Made by a program: the position numbers and the translations under genes. Positions 49,913 through 57,713 of a stretch of 64,000 bases of DNA are shown here, piece by piece. The notes beneath the pieces are model-generated. The model was given only the letters and a program-made list of their open reading frames with translations, was not told the DNA's origin and did not search any database. This DNA comes from Clostridiales bacterium (lineage in GTDB: Bacteria > Bacillota > Clostridia > Oscillospirales > Oscillospiraceae), in the NCBI GenBank assembly GCA_003150355.1, contig QAMJ01000013.1:39807-103806 (forward strand), given 5' to 3'. Positions within the stretch are counted from its first letter, which is position 1; every line of letters begins with the position of its first letter.

Positions 49913-51439
49913 TCACACTATGCGGCGGGCTTCATAGCCGCGGCTCGCGTAGTAGCCGGAAAGCTCTGTCACGACAACGCCGGTCGCGGAGTTCTGCGCA
50001 TGGACGAATTTATTATCGCCAATGTAGATGCCGACATGGCCGATGTAGCTGCCGCCGGAATAGAAGCAGAGGATATCGCCGGGCTGCAGGTCGGTTACGG
50101 AGACACCGTTATTGGCCTGGTCGCAGGCGACGCGGTTGAGCGTGTAGCCGAACTGGCTGTACACATAGTAGACGAGGCCGGAGCAGTCAAAGCCGCTGCT
50201 CGGCGAGGTGCCGCCCCAGCAGTAATTGTAGCCGACGAACTGGAGCGCGTAGTCCGCAATCTGCCGTCCGAGCTCGCTGCTGTCACCGGAATTGATGATG
50301 TCCGAATAATTGAGGCTGCCCTGCTTTACATAGCTGGAATATATGTAGCCGTACTCGCCGTTATAATACACGGCTGTCCACTCGCCCTCAGTGCCGACGA
50401 TGGTGACCTTGTTGCCGTAGAAGAGCTCATGCAGTATCCCGGAGCTCATCGACGCGCCGCTGCGCATACGCACATTGTTGGCGCTCACATAGCCCTCAGA
50501 GCCGGTGGATTCATCGGGAACCTCGGGCGGCTGCGGCTCCTCAGGCTGCTCACTGCCGTTATCGGGATCGATCTCGACCCCGCCGTCACCGGCATTGCTG
50601 CCGTCGGCACGGGTCACATACAGCGAGTAGACAAAGCCCTCCTGCCCCGCAATCACGCACTTCGTCCAGTCACCCGAAACGCCGGTGATGCTCAAAGGCG
50701 TACCGCGGTTGTAGGAATCAATGATGGAATAGCTGCTTGAGGGGCCGGTACGGAAACGGACAAAGTCACCGCAGATATAACCCTGAGCCTGATCCGCGAC
50801 CACATCGGGGGTAGGCTCGGGAGTGGCCTCGGGCTCATCGTTATAGTCCGGCTGCTCGGGCTCGGTATATCCGCCGCTGCTGTCAACGCCGCCGAACTCA
50901 AGCCCGCCCTCGGGGCCGTTGCCGTAATCCACGCCGGGGGAGGGAGTATAGCTGCCCCCGGAGCTGATATAGTCGGAGTACACGTACCCGGACTGACCGT
51001 CGATAATGCAGGCCGTCCAGCCGCCGGATGTACCGGTGACGGTCACGGACTTGCCGCGGTTATACTCGCCGAGGATCGACGTATCCGAACCGGGGCCGGA
51101 GCGGAAGCGGACATACATCGCATTGATGTACGCATTGCCCTCACCGCTGGGGGTGGTGACGCCGCTGTAGTCCTCTTCGGTTATGCTCAGATATGAGGAG
51201 GACATGAAACCGCTGCTGCCGTTATAATCCACCGCGTACCATGAGCCGTTGGATCTGTCGCTGACATTGACAGTTGCCCCTCTCGGCAGGGAGTCTATCA
51301 CCCGATAGTTCGTGCCGGGACCGGAGCGCATGTTGACGCCGTTGCCGGTGACGACGGCGCTCTCGGCATAGGCCGGAACACTCATCATCGAGGCTATCAG
51401 CGCAGCCGCGACGGAGATCCTCAAAGCTTTTTTGCGCAT
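49913..51439 (-). CDS. Secreted peptidoglycan hydrolase: four SH3b domains plus NlpC/P60
   Basis: 508 residues. A signal peptide ends at PAYA (about residue 25). Four bacterial SH3 repeats follow, each with a (V/A)xxRxGP... core: NGVNMRSGPGTNYRVI, AMYVRFRSGPGSDTSI, GDFVRFRTGPSSSYSI and ANNVRMRSGASMSSGI. Between them are acidic Pro/Glu/Asp linkers. The C-terminal NlpC/P60 domain has the Cys nucleophile in FDCSGLVYYVYSQFGY and His in GHVGIYIGDNKFVHA. It should cut stem peptides in the cell wall. Single gene, with the small gene below 24 bases upstream. Confidence 0.94.
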   Translation of the reverse strand: MRKKALRISVAAALIASMMSVPAYAESAVVTGNGVNMRSGPGTNYRVIDSLPRGATVNVSDRSNGSWYAVDYNGSSGFMSSSYLSITEEDYSGVTTPSGEGNAYINAMYVRFRSGPGSDTSILGEYNRGKSVTVTGTSGGWTACIIDGQSGYVYSDYISSGGSYTPSPGVDYGNGPEGGLEFGGVDSSGGYTEPEQPDYNDEPEATPEPTPDVVADQAQGYICGDFVRFRTGPSSSYSIIDSYNRGTPLSITGVSGDWTKCVIAGQEGFVYSLYVTRADGSNAGDGGVEIDPDNGSEQPEEPQPPEVPDESTGSEGYVSANNVRMRSGASMSSGILHELFYGNKVTIVGTEGEWTAVYYNGEYGYIYSSYVKQGSLNYSDIINSGDSSELGRQIADYALQFVGYNYCWGGTSPSSGFDCSGLVYYVYSQFGYTLNRVACDQANNGVSVTDLQPGDILCFYSGGSYIGHVGIYIGDNKFVHAQNSATGVVVTELSGYYASRGYEARRIV

Positions 51440-51462
51440 AAGAACCAGATCCTTTTTTTATT

Positions 51463-51744
51463 TTATCTGGAGGAAAGGGCCCTTTCCAGCCAAACGGCTG
51501 CGACGTCTATCGCGGCGTAAAGGCCGTCCTTCTCGGACTTCTTCACAACGCGATCCCGTGATTTGATGCTCGCGTCCGTAAGCTGAAGCTGGATAGATAC
51601 CCTGGTGGCAACGTCAAGGTCGCCGACCTTCTTGGTATCCAAGACCTGCAGCATGATGATATACTTATCAGCAAAGCTGCCGTAATAAATGATATTGTCC
51701 TTCCGTTGGAGGGGATGTCCCTTGTACTCCAATGTCTTAGCCAA
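51463..51744 (-). CDS. Small conserved-looking protein of unknown function
   Basis: About 93 residues if it starts at TTG 51744, which has GGAGG 8 bases upstream and gives MAKTLEYKGHPLQRKDN. The frame is open further to 51783 but with no ribosome site. Predicted mostly beta-strand then helix: IIYYGSFADKYIIMLQVL, then VATRVSIQLQLTD, then ALYAAI-type helix. No family recognised. It precedes the SH3-NlpC/P60 gene on the same strand, 24 bases away, so cotranscription is likely. Confidence 0.65.
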   Translation of the reverse strand: MAKTLEYKGHPLQRKDNIIYYGSFADKYIIMLQVLDTKKVGDLDVATRVSIQLQLTDASIKSRDRVVKKSEKDGLYAAIDVAAVWLERALSSR

Positions 51745-51865
51745 TATAAGCACCTCCAGTAATGTAATCAAATTGTAACTCAAATTAATAAATTTGTCAA
51801 CGTAAAATAATGGAAAACGCGAAATCGCACGGAAAACGTATCTTTTTTGGGGAGGCTGCGGGGGC

Positions 51866-54115
51866 TTACCAGCTCATTCTGCCGCCCCCGCCGCTGAGAA
51901 AATTGTCGGAATACGGATCATTGACCGTGCCGGAGTTTGAATTCCCGCTCGAATTCCCGTTTGAATTCCCATTCGAGTTCCCGCCGGGGATATAGTTGTC
52001 GCGGCTGGAGCTTGTTCCGTTGCCGTAGTTATCCTCGCTGTCGGTACTGTCGAGGTAATCATCGTCGGTGAGAGTGCTGTCATCATACCCGAAAATGCCG
52101 GTGTTCTCACCGAGATAGGGGTAAGTGAAAGCTTCCCAGGGCAGGCCGTCATGCACGGGGGTCATAACCTTTTTCCAGAGCTGAGCCGCGGGGTTGCCGC
52201 TGGCGTGGATGCGCTCGGGCATATCGTAGCCAGTCCAGACTGCCGCGACGTAATACGGCGTGCAGCCGACGAACCAGCGATCCTGATAGTTGCTGGAGCT
52301 GCCGGTCTTGCCGGCGACAGGCATCGTCCAGAGCGCGGCCTCGCCGCCGGTGCCGTTCTCAACGCCGTTCTGCATCATGTAAGTCATGGTGTAGGCGGTG
52401 TTTGGCTTGAAGGCCTGAATGGTGCTCGGTGCGTTATCGATAACGACGTTGCCGTCCTTGTCGGTGACAAGGGAGTAGGTGCGGCTGTAGGTGAAGATGC
52501 CGTCGTTCACGAATGGGCAGTAGGCCTGAGCCATCTCGCGCACCGTAAGACCGTAGGTCAGCTCACCCAGAGCCATGGGCGCATAGTCGCAGTCCTCCGG
52601 AACAAGGCTCGTCACGCCGAGGTGAGTGGTCAGATAGTCATACGAGGTCTGCGGCCCCATGGGGAGCTTATCGACTATCTGCGCGGCGACGGTGTTGAGC
52701 GAGTACTGGAGCGCGGTGTATATGGTGATAAGGCCGTAGTTCGTGTAGCTGTCGTTATTCGGGTACCAGCTCGTTCCCTTGAGGGTGATGTTCGGCGAGT
52801 CGCTCACGAGCGTATCGGGAGTTATGAGCCCAAGGTCGACTGCAGGGCCGTAGGACGCGATCGGCTTTATAGAGGAGCCGGGGGAGCGGTAGGTCCCGGT
52901 GGCGCGGTTGAGGCCGAGGTTTATCGTCTTCTCGCCGACGCCGCCGCAGAGCGCAAGTATCTTGCCCTCGAACGGATCCATTATGACTATCGCGCTTTGA
53001 AGCTGCTGGTCGCTGTACGCCGTCTGCGGTATCGCCGAGAGGTCGCTGTAGACCGCGTCGACACTGGCCTGAATGTCCGCATCAAGGCAGCTGTATATCT
53101 GGTAGCCGCCGTTATAGAGCAGGGTACGCGCGGTGTCCTCGCTGATGCCCTTCTGCTTCATGAGGTCCTGCGTGACATCGTCAATGACCGTCTCGGTGTA
53201 GTAGGACATTATCTCCTGAGTATAGCCCTCGTCGGGAGTGTGAGTGAAGACAAGCTCCTCATCCACGGCCTGACGGTACTGGGTATAGTCGATATAGCCC
53301 TGCTCGTACATCTCGCGCAGGATCGTCTCCTGACGCTCCTTGTTGTTCTGCCGGTTATAGAAGGGGTCATAATACGTGGGCAGGTTCGTGATGCCGACGA
53401 TCGAGGCGCACTCGGCAAGCGACAGCTCGGAAACGTCCTTACCGAAATAGGTCTGCGCCGCGGTCTGTACGCCGAAGCAGCCCTCGCCGAAATACACGGC
53501 GTTGAGGTACCATTCCATGATCTCCTGCTTGTCGTACTTCTTCTCAAGCTCCAGCGCGGAGAATATCTCGGTGAGCTTGCGCTGGATCGTGACCTCTTTC
53601 TCACCGGTCAGGTTCTTTATGAGCTGCTGGGTGATGGTCGAGCCGCCGTAGCCGCTCTCGCCGCGGGTGAAGATCGTGACGAACGCGCCGGCGGTGCGGT
53701 ACCAGTCAACGCCCTTATGCTCATAGAAGCGCTTGTCCTCGATGGAGACCAGCGCCTTTTCCATGTACCACGGGATTTGGTCATAGTCGACCCAGATGCG
53801 GTTCTCCTTGCCGGAGAGCGTGGCGAGCTCGCGCCACTCACCGACGGAGTCCTGATACCAGATGGTGCTCGATTCATTGAGCTTGAAGTCCTCAAGCGAA
53901 AGGTCGAGGTTCGGGGTGAGGCAGGTCTTGACATAGTAGGCGAAGACGCAGGCGAACATCATCCCCGTCACAAGGAGGATGAGCAGCACCGTCCCCACTG
54001 CCTTGAGCACCGTGCTGACGGTGGTCGAGACCATATCTACGGTTATATTCGCCGCTTTCTTTGCGATGCGGCCCGGTTTCGCGGAGCCTTGCTCCGGTTT
54101 GTTTTTCTTGCTCAT
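51866..54115 (-). CDS. Bifunctional class A penicillin-binding protein (PBP1A type)
   Basis: 749 residues. A short basic start and one membrane helix (about residues 36-60) anchor the protein. The glycosyltransferase domain has VSIEDKRFYEHKGVDWYRTAGAF and GGSTITQQLIKNLTGEKE, with catalytic Glu residues; the transpeptidase domain has SSIKPI-type SxxK (PGSSIKPIASY), SLN (YSLNTVAAQ) and the KTGS box (AGKTGSSSN). It polymerises and crosslinks peptidoglycan. The final 45 residues are a Ser/Asn/Gly-rich tail with repeated NSNGNS units. Confidence 0.95.
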   Translation of the reverse strand: MSKKNKPEQGSAKPGRIAKKAANITVDMVSTTVSTVLKAVGTVLLILLVTGMMFACVFAYYVKTCLTPNLDLSLEDFKLNESSTIWYQDSVGEWRELATLSGKENRIWVDYDQIPWYMEKALVSIEDKRFYEHKGVDWYRTAGAFVTIFTRGESGYGGSTITQQLIKNLTGEKEVTIQRKLTEIFSALELEKKYDKQEIMEWYLNAVYFGEGCFGVQTAAQTYFGKDVSELSLAECASIVGITNLPTYYDPFYNRQNNKERQETILREMYEQGYIDYTQYRQAVDEELVFTHTPDEGYTQEIMSYYTETVIDDVTQDLMKQKGISEDTARTLLYNGGYQIYSCLDADIQASVDAVYSDLSAIPQTAYSDQQLQSAIVIMDPFEGKILALCGGVGEKTINLGLNRATGTYRSPGSSIKPIASYGPAVDLGLITPDTLVSDSPNITLKGTSWYPNNDSYTNYGLITIYTALQYSLNTVAAQIVDKLPMGPQTSYDYLTTHLGVTSLVPEDCDYAPMALGELTYGLTVREMAQAYCPFVNDGIFTYSRTYSLVTDKDGNVVIDNAPSTIQAFKPNTAYTMTYMMQNGVENGTGGEAALWTMPVAGKTGSSSNYQDRWFVGCTPYYVAAVWTGYDMPERIHASGNPAAQLWKKVMTPVHDGLPWEAFTYPYLGENTGIFGYDDSTLTDDDYLDSTDSEDNYGNGTSSSRDNYIPGGNSNGNSNGNSSGNSNSGTVNDPYSDNFLSGGGGRMSW

Positions 54116-54263
54116 TGGGCTTCAGCATACCTCCTTCTTGCAGGAAACTGAAAAGCGGGCGCGGTGTCCCGCATGGCTGTGCATTATTACCTATTATATA
54201 CTGAAATAACATTATAACACAGGCTGTCAATTTCCGGTAGAGTAATTGTAAATTTTTCTATTA
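54116..54263. other. Gap upstream of the PBP gene
   Basis: Holds the ribosome site and presumed promoter of the minus-strand PBP gene (AT-rich 54180-54260). No gene is seen. Confidence 0.5.
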
Positions 54264-54424
54264 GGGCAGCCGCGCATAACACGCCTGCGGCATCTGCCGG
54301 ACAATTCACGCCCCGATTTAGCCACTTTTTCTTGAAATACACAAAGTATTCCTGCAAAAAAGTGGCGTCATCGGAACTCGAATTTTCTCGGCATCTGCTC
54401 TTGCCGCATTATGCGCGGCTGCCC
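54264..54424. mobile_element. 161-bp palindromic element with structured core (MITE-like)
   Basis: Outer perfect 16-bp inverted repeats GGGCAGCCGCGCATAA (54264-54279) and its complement (54409-54424). GGCATCTGC occurs twice as a direct repeat near each end. The core 54313-54374 folds as CCGAT, GCCACTTTTT, CTTGA, AATAC-ACAAA-GTATT, CCTGC, AAAAAGTGGC, ATCGG. The apical half equals the one at about 43050-43070, but the outer stem is different in sequence. No gene inside. Confidence 0.75.
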
Positions 54425-54551
54425 GTTACTGTCCTTTTTCACAATTATGCCCAGTTTACCTGAGTACAAGAAAAGCAATGTATAATTTACCATTCCCAGC
54501 AGATACTTCATATGACAGAACCTGCAAACACAGATGAAGGGAGCCTTCGAC

Positions 54552-54890
54552 ATGGGGCTTAAAATAAAAACCGGGCTTCTGCTGTGCCTGATGTCCGCAG
54601 CGGTCTGCTCCTGCCTTGCGGCCTACCGGAGCATGCACTTTTCCTCCTCCGCTGTTCCGGAAGAGATATACGCGCAGTTCATGGACAGTGCGCCCCTTGC
54701 GGAATACTACCTGCGCGACAGCAGCGGGCACGTCGCCGTGTTCTCCTCCCGGCGGGACAAGACGCCGCTGGCTGTCACGCCGATCGAGACGGCCTGCCTG
54801 CGCACGGCCGACCGCGCGATGCTGCGCGGCGGCATCCCCGTGGAGAGCGAGGATGAGCTGCTCATGCTGCTGGAGGACCTCGGCTCGTGA
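54552..54890 (+). CDS. Small secreted or membrane-anchored protein of unknown function
   Basis: 112 residues from ATG 54552, preceded by AGGGAG at 9 bases; ATG 54534 lies upstream of that site. One N-terminal hydrophobic segment, GLLLCLMSAAVCSCLAAY, could be a signal peptide or anchor. The rest is a small domain with HVAVFSSRRDKTPLAVTPIET, mostly beta-strand. I do not recognise a family. Promoter-like TATAAT with a preceding TG is at 54481-54486, but no good -35 is seen. Followed by the DUF1292 gene. Confidence 0.65.
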   Translation: MGLKIKTGLLLCLMSAAVCSCLAAYRSMHFSSSAVPEEIYAQFMDSAPLAEYYLRDSSGHVAVFSSRRDKTPLAVTPIETACLRTADRAMLRGGIPVESEDELLMLLEDLGS

Positions 54891-54931
54891 CAGGGGTGCG
54901 CAAAGAAATAGCGCGTCATGTTCGGAAACTG

Positions 54932-54982
54932 TTGATTTATTCTCCGTAATGGTATACAATACTTTCAGATACCATTACGGAG
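54932..54982 (+). promoter_or_regulatory. Promoter of the DUF1292 gene inside a perfect 14-bp inverted repeat
   Basis: TTGATT (54932-54937), 17 bases, TACAAT (54955-54960). CTCCGTAATGGTAT (54942-54955) and its exact complement ATACCATTACGGAG (54969-54982) flank the -10 end and start point; the right arm contains most of the GGAGG ribosome site. Confidence 0.75.
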
Positions 54983-54991
54983 GTTATATTT

Positions 54992-55276
54992 ATGAGCGAA
55001 GATTTCGGCAGCGATTTTATCACTATAGTTGACGATGACGGTACTGAGTTCGAGCTTGAGCTCCTTGATACCATGGATTATAAAGGACAGACCTTTGTGG
55101 CTTTTCTCCCCGCCGACATGGATGAGAACGACCCGGACTACGGTCTTGTGATCCTGCGCTCTGTTATCGACGAAAACGGGGATGAGCTGTTCGAGTCCAT
55201 CGACGATGAGGATGAGCTTCAGGATGTGTATGAGCATTTTGCCGTTCTCCTGTTTGACGACGAGGACGAGGAATAA
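54992..55276 (+). CDS. DUF1292-family small acidic protein
   Basis: 94 residues, very acidic. FITIVDDDGTEFELELLDTM, then YKGQTFVAFLPAD and VILRSVIDENGDELFESIDDEDE match DUF1292 (YrzB-like) proteins, small proteins found throughout clostridia and bacilli, often beside ruvX or alaS. Neither neighbour is present here. Function unknown. Its promoter region carries a long perfect inverted repeat, suggesting tight regulation. Confidence 0.9.
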   Translation: MSEDFGSDFITIVDDDGTEFELELLDTMDYKGQTFVAFLPADMDENDPDYGLVILRSVIDENGDELFESIDDEDELQDVYEHFAVLLFDDEDEE

Positions 55277-55351
55277 GTTTCCATCGAGGCATTTTTGCTC
55301 CGGGCGGTGAATATGCTTTATTGCCCCCGGCGGTACAGAGAAAAATAAATT

Positions 55352-55540
55352 CCTGCTGTGTGCGTGTCGTCTGTTTTAGACCTTGTGGCTCGTTAAACCC
55401 ACATCTCTAATAAGGGATGCCGATTTGAATCTGCGGATTGCAGGCCTCCCGGCTTACGTCGGAAGTTGGAAGCAGCGAAACAGAACTTAGGCGACCCACC
55501 TGCCCTATTGTGCAGGTTATAATTGAGCCAGCACGGCATT
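55352..55540 (+). ncRNA. ssrS: 6S RNA (SsrS), Firmicute type
   Basis: 6S RNA mimics an open promoter and holds the sigma-A RNA polymerase. I recognise the Firmicute sequence pattern: start TTCCTGCTGTG, GCGGATTGCAGGCCTCCCGG in the left part of the stem (about 55432-55451), GGAAGCAG-like GTTGGAAGCAGCGAAACAG, and the end TTAGGCGACCCACCTGC with the ACCTGC/GCAGGT hairpin. The closing stem CCTGCTG pairs with CAGCACGG (55529-55536; one bulge). About 189 bases. A strong terminator follows at 55551. Confidence 0.8.
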
Positions 55541-55550
55541 TGCGGGGGTG

Positions 55551-55580
55551 CTCCTCCGGGGAAACCCGGAGGAGTTTTTT
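55551..55580 (+). terminator. Terminator of 6S RNA
   Basis: CTCCTCCGGG-GAAA-CCCGGAGGAG followed by TTTTTT (55575-55580). GNRA-type loop, perfect 10-bp stem. Confidence 0.93.
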
Positions 55581-55583
55581 GTT

Positions 55584-55628
55584 AATATAATGAAGAGCCA
55601 TCCAAAATGGATGGCTCTTCATTATATT
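55584..55628 (-). terminator. Terminator of the 4Fe-4S protein gene
   Basis: Perfect 21-bp stem (55584-55604 with 55608-55628, loop AAA), AT-rich at its base; it lies 12 bases beyond the minus-strand gene. Confidence 0.88.
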
Positions 55629-55640
55629 ATATTGCCGCTG

Positions 55641-56354
55641 TTAATCCACTATCCGGCCGTCGGAGGCTATCGTCACGACGTTCCATGGAATGAACTTGCC
55701 GCTTGCCTTCAGGGCGTTCTTGGCCGCAAGCTCCAGCCCGCCGCAGCAGGGGACTTCCATGCGCACTATAAGCACCTCACGGATATCGTTCGAGGAGATG
55801 ATATCCATGAGCTTATCGGTATAGTTCACGCCGTCGAGCTTCGGGCAGCCGATGAGCGTGACGCGCCCGCGGATGAAATCCTCATGGAAGCCTGCGTAGG
55901 CGTAAGCCGTGCAGTCGGCCGCAATGAGGAGCTTTGCGCCGTTGAAGAATGCCGCATTCACAGGCACAAGCTTTATCTGCACCGGCCACTGTGAGAGCCG
56001 GCTCTGCTGTTTTGCGGCGGGCACATCCTCGGCAGTGTCCGCCGTGTGTACTATCGCCTTGACCCTTGAGCCGGGGCAGCCGGTGAAGCCATGCGCCGCG
56101 GCCTGTGCGCGCAGCTTCTCGCGCTGGGCGCTGAGGACGGCGGCTTCGTCAAACGCGGCGGCCTCACGCTCTATGAAGCTGATGGCGTTCACCGGGCAGT
56201 TCGGCAGGCAGTTGCCGAGCCCGTCGCAGTAATCATCGCGCATGAGCTTTGCCTTGCCGTCCACCAGCGCGAGCGCGCCCTCCTGACAAGCATTGACGCA
56301 CAGGCCGCAGCCGGTGCATTTTCCCTCGTCTATATGAATGATGCGTCTTTTCAT
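55641..56354 (-). CDS. Two-cluster 4Fe-4S ferredoxin-domain protein
   Basis: 237 residues from ATG 56354, which follows GGAGGAGG. The N-terminal part binds two clusters: IDEGKCTGCGLCVNACQEGA and CDGLGNCLPNCPVNAI (CxxCxxCxxxC-like, the second with an altered spacing). The rest, after a linker, includes LLIAADCTAYAYAGFHEDF, TLIGCPKLDGVNYTDKL and VPCCGGLELA, conserved in clostridial ferredoxin-like proteins of unknown role. Electron transfer is likely; the partner is unknown. Single gene. Confidence 0.85.
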   Translation of the reverse strand: MKRRIIHIDEGKCTGCGLCVNACQEGALALVDGKAKLMRDDYCDGLGNCLPNCPVNAISFIEREAAAFDEAAVLSAQREKLRAQAAAHGFTGCPGSRVKAIVHTADTAEDVPAAKQQSRLSQWPVQIKLVPVNAAFFNGAKLLIAADCTAYAYAGFHEDFIRGRVTLIGCPKLDGVNYTDKLMDIISSNDIREVLIVRMEVPCCGGLELAAKNALKASGKFIPWNVVTIASDGRIVD

Positions 56355-56447
56355 GCTTTCCTCCTCCTTTGTGTTGTAAATATAGTATAGCACAAAAACG
56401 GAGAAACGGGAATAGGCGAGGCTGTTGGAACGTCATAAATATAAATA

Positions 56448-57581
56448 TCAAAGCAGCTTTTCCACGCTGTACATGCTTTGCAGCGCATATAGCCCCGGAC
56501 GGTAGACCTTATCCGCTGTCCAGATGCTTATCCCCGCGAGGGAATATTCGCCGACGAGCTGGAGCCGCGCAACAACGCTGCGCGCGTCCTCGAACCACAC
56601 GACGTGTGTACGACCCGCGGCATCGGCGTAATTGAACCACGGCGCCTGCGCGGTATAGTCATACTTTATCTCCGCACCGCGGGATATGGCAAGCTCCACC
56701 GCCGCCGCGTTTGAGAGTATGCGCGCCGCCTGTCCCTGCCGCCACGGGAGGAGCCAGTCATAGGCGTAGTTTGAAAAGCCCATGAGTATCTTCCCCACTG
56801 GCATAACAGTGACGGCGTAGTCCAGCACACGCCGTATGCGGTTCACGGGCGATATCGCCTGCGGCGAGCCGTAGGTGTAGCCCCACTCATAGGTCATCAG
56901 CACTACCCGGTCAGCGTACCTGCCGTGCGCTTCATAGTCATGCGCAGTGTAGAGAAGCCCGCCCTGCTCCGCGCTCTCCTTGGGGGCGAGCGCCGTCGAG
57001 ACTGGGTAACCGAGGGCGTGCATCCGCTCCGCCGCCCGGGCGACAAACTGACTGTAGCTGTCCCGGTCAAAGGGGTAGATGTATTCAAAATTGATATTCA
57101 GCCCGTAATAATTTTTCTCACGCAGCACTGCCGTTATGTTCTCCCAAAGCGCGCTCTGCGCCGCCTCATTGGTCAGCAGACTGTGCGCGATGTCGCTTGA
57201 AAAGCCGCTCGACTCGCTGAGATTCGTCACGACCATGAGCGGGGCTGTCTGCCCGGAACGCGCGATGGAGATGAGCCTCTCGTCGTCGATACCGGAGAGC
57301 GAGCCGTCTGCCCGTGCGCTGCAGCAGAACGGGCAGAGATATGTAAGATATGGGTTCGTCTCTTCAAGTACCTCCGAGGACACATTCGGATAATCATAGG
57401 CGTTTACCTCGATGCTGCCGCGCGCGGCCTCCTCGCCGCCGGGGATCACAAGGCTCATCCCGATGGCCAAACGCGACGGATCGCTCAGCTGGTTTATTTC
57501 CGCAAGCCGGCTCTCGTTCGTACCGAAGCGCCGGGCGACGGAATATAGACTGTCCCCGGGACGCACAATATATATCTGCAT
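56448..57581 (-). CDS. LysM plus GH18 cell-wall hydrolase, YaaH/SleL-like
   Basis: 377 residues from ATG 57581, preceded by AAAGGAG; the earlier ATG has no ribosome site. One N-terminal LysM domain (IYIVRPGDSLYSVARRFGTNESRLAEINQ) binds peptidoglycan. The GH18 barrel contains YYGLNINFEYIYP: the catalytic Glu of DxxDxDxE is kept, but the Asp two before it is Asn. No signal peptide is seen, as in the spore-coat-type YaaH/SleL enzymes. Related proteins cut spore cortex; this window has no other sporulation gene. Confidence 0.88.
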   Translation of the reverse strand: MQIYIVRPGDSLYSVARRFGTNESRLAEINQLSDPSRLAIGMSLVIPGGEEAARGSIEVNAYDYPNVSSEVLEETNPYLTYLCPFCCSARADGSLSGIDDERLISIARSGQTAPLMVVTNLSESSGFSSDIAHSLLTNEAAQSALWENITAVLREKNYYGLNINFEYIYPFDRDSYSQFVARAAERMHALGYPVSTALAPKESAEQGGLLYTAHDYEAHGRYADRVVLMTYEWGYTYGSPQAISPVNRIRRVLDYAVTVMPVGKILMGFSNYAYDWLLPWRQGQAARILSNAAAVELAISRGAEIKYDYTAQAPWFNYADAAGRTHVVWFEDARSVVARLQLVGEYSLAGISIWTADKVYRPGLYALQSMYSVEKLL

Positions 57582-57651
57582 GGCTGCTCCTTTCAAATTC
57601 GATTGCTTGATTGTTCACAGTATATTAGTATATTCTTTAAATGTACGCTGT

Positions 57652-57680
57652 TTGCAGAGCCGGGGCGGCTGTGTTATAAT
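57652..57680 (+). promoter_or_regulatory. Probable promoter of pepF
   Basis: TTGCAG (57652-57657), 17 bases, TATAAT (57675-57680), about 34 bases before the start codon. Confidence 0.65.
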
Positions 57681-57713
57681 TACCTTGCATAAATTTTGTT
57701 CTTGGAGGTGCCT

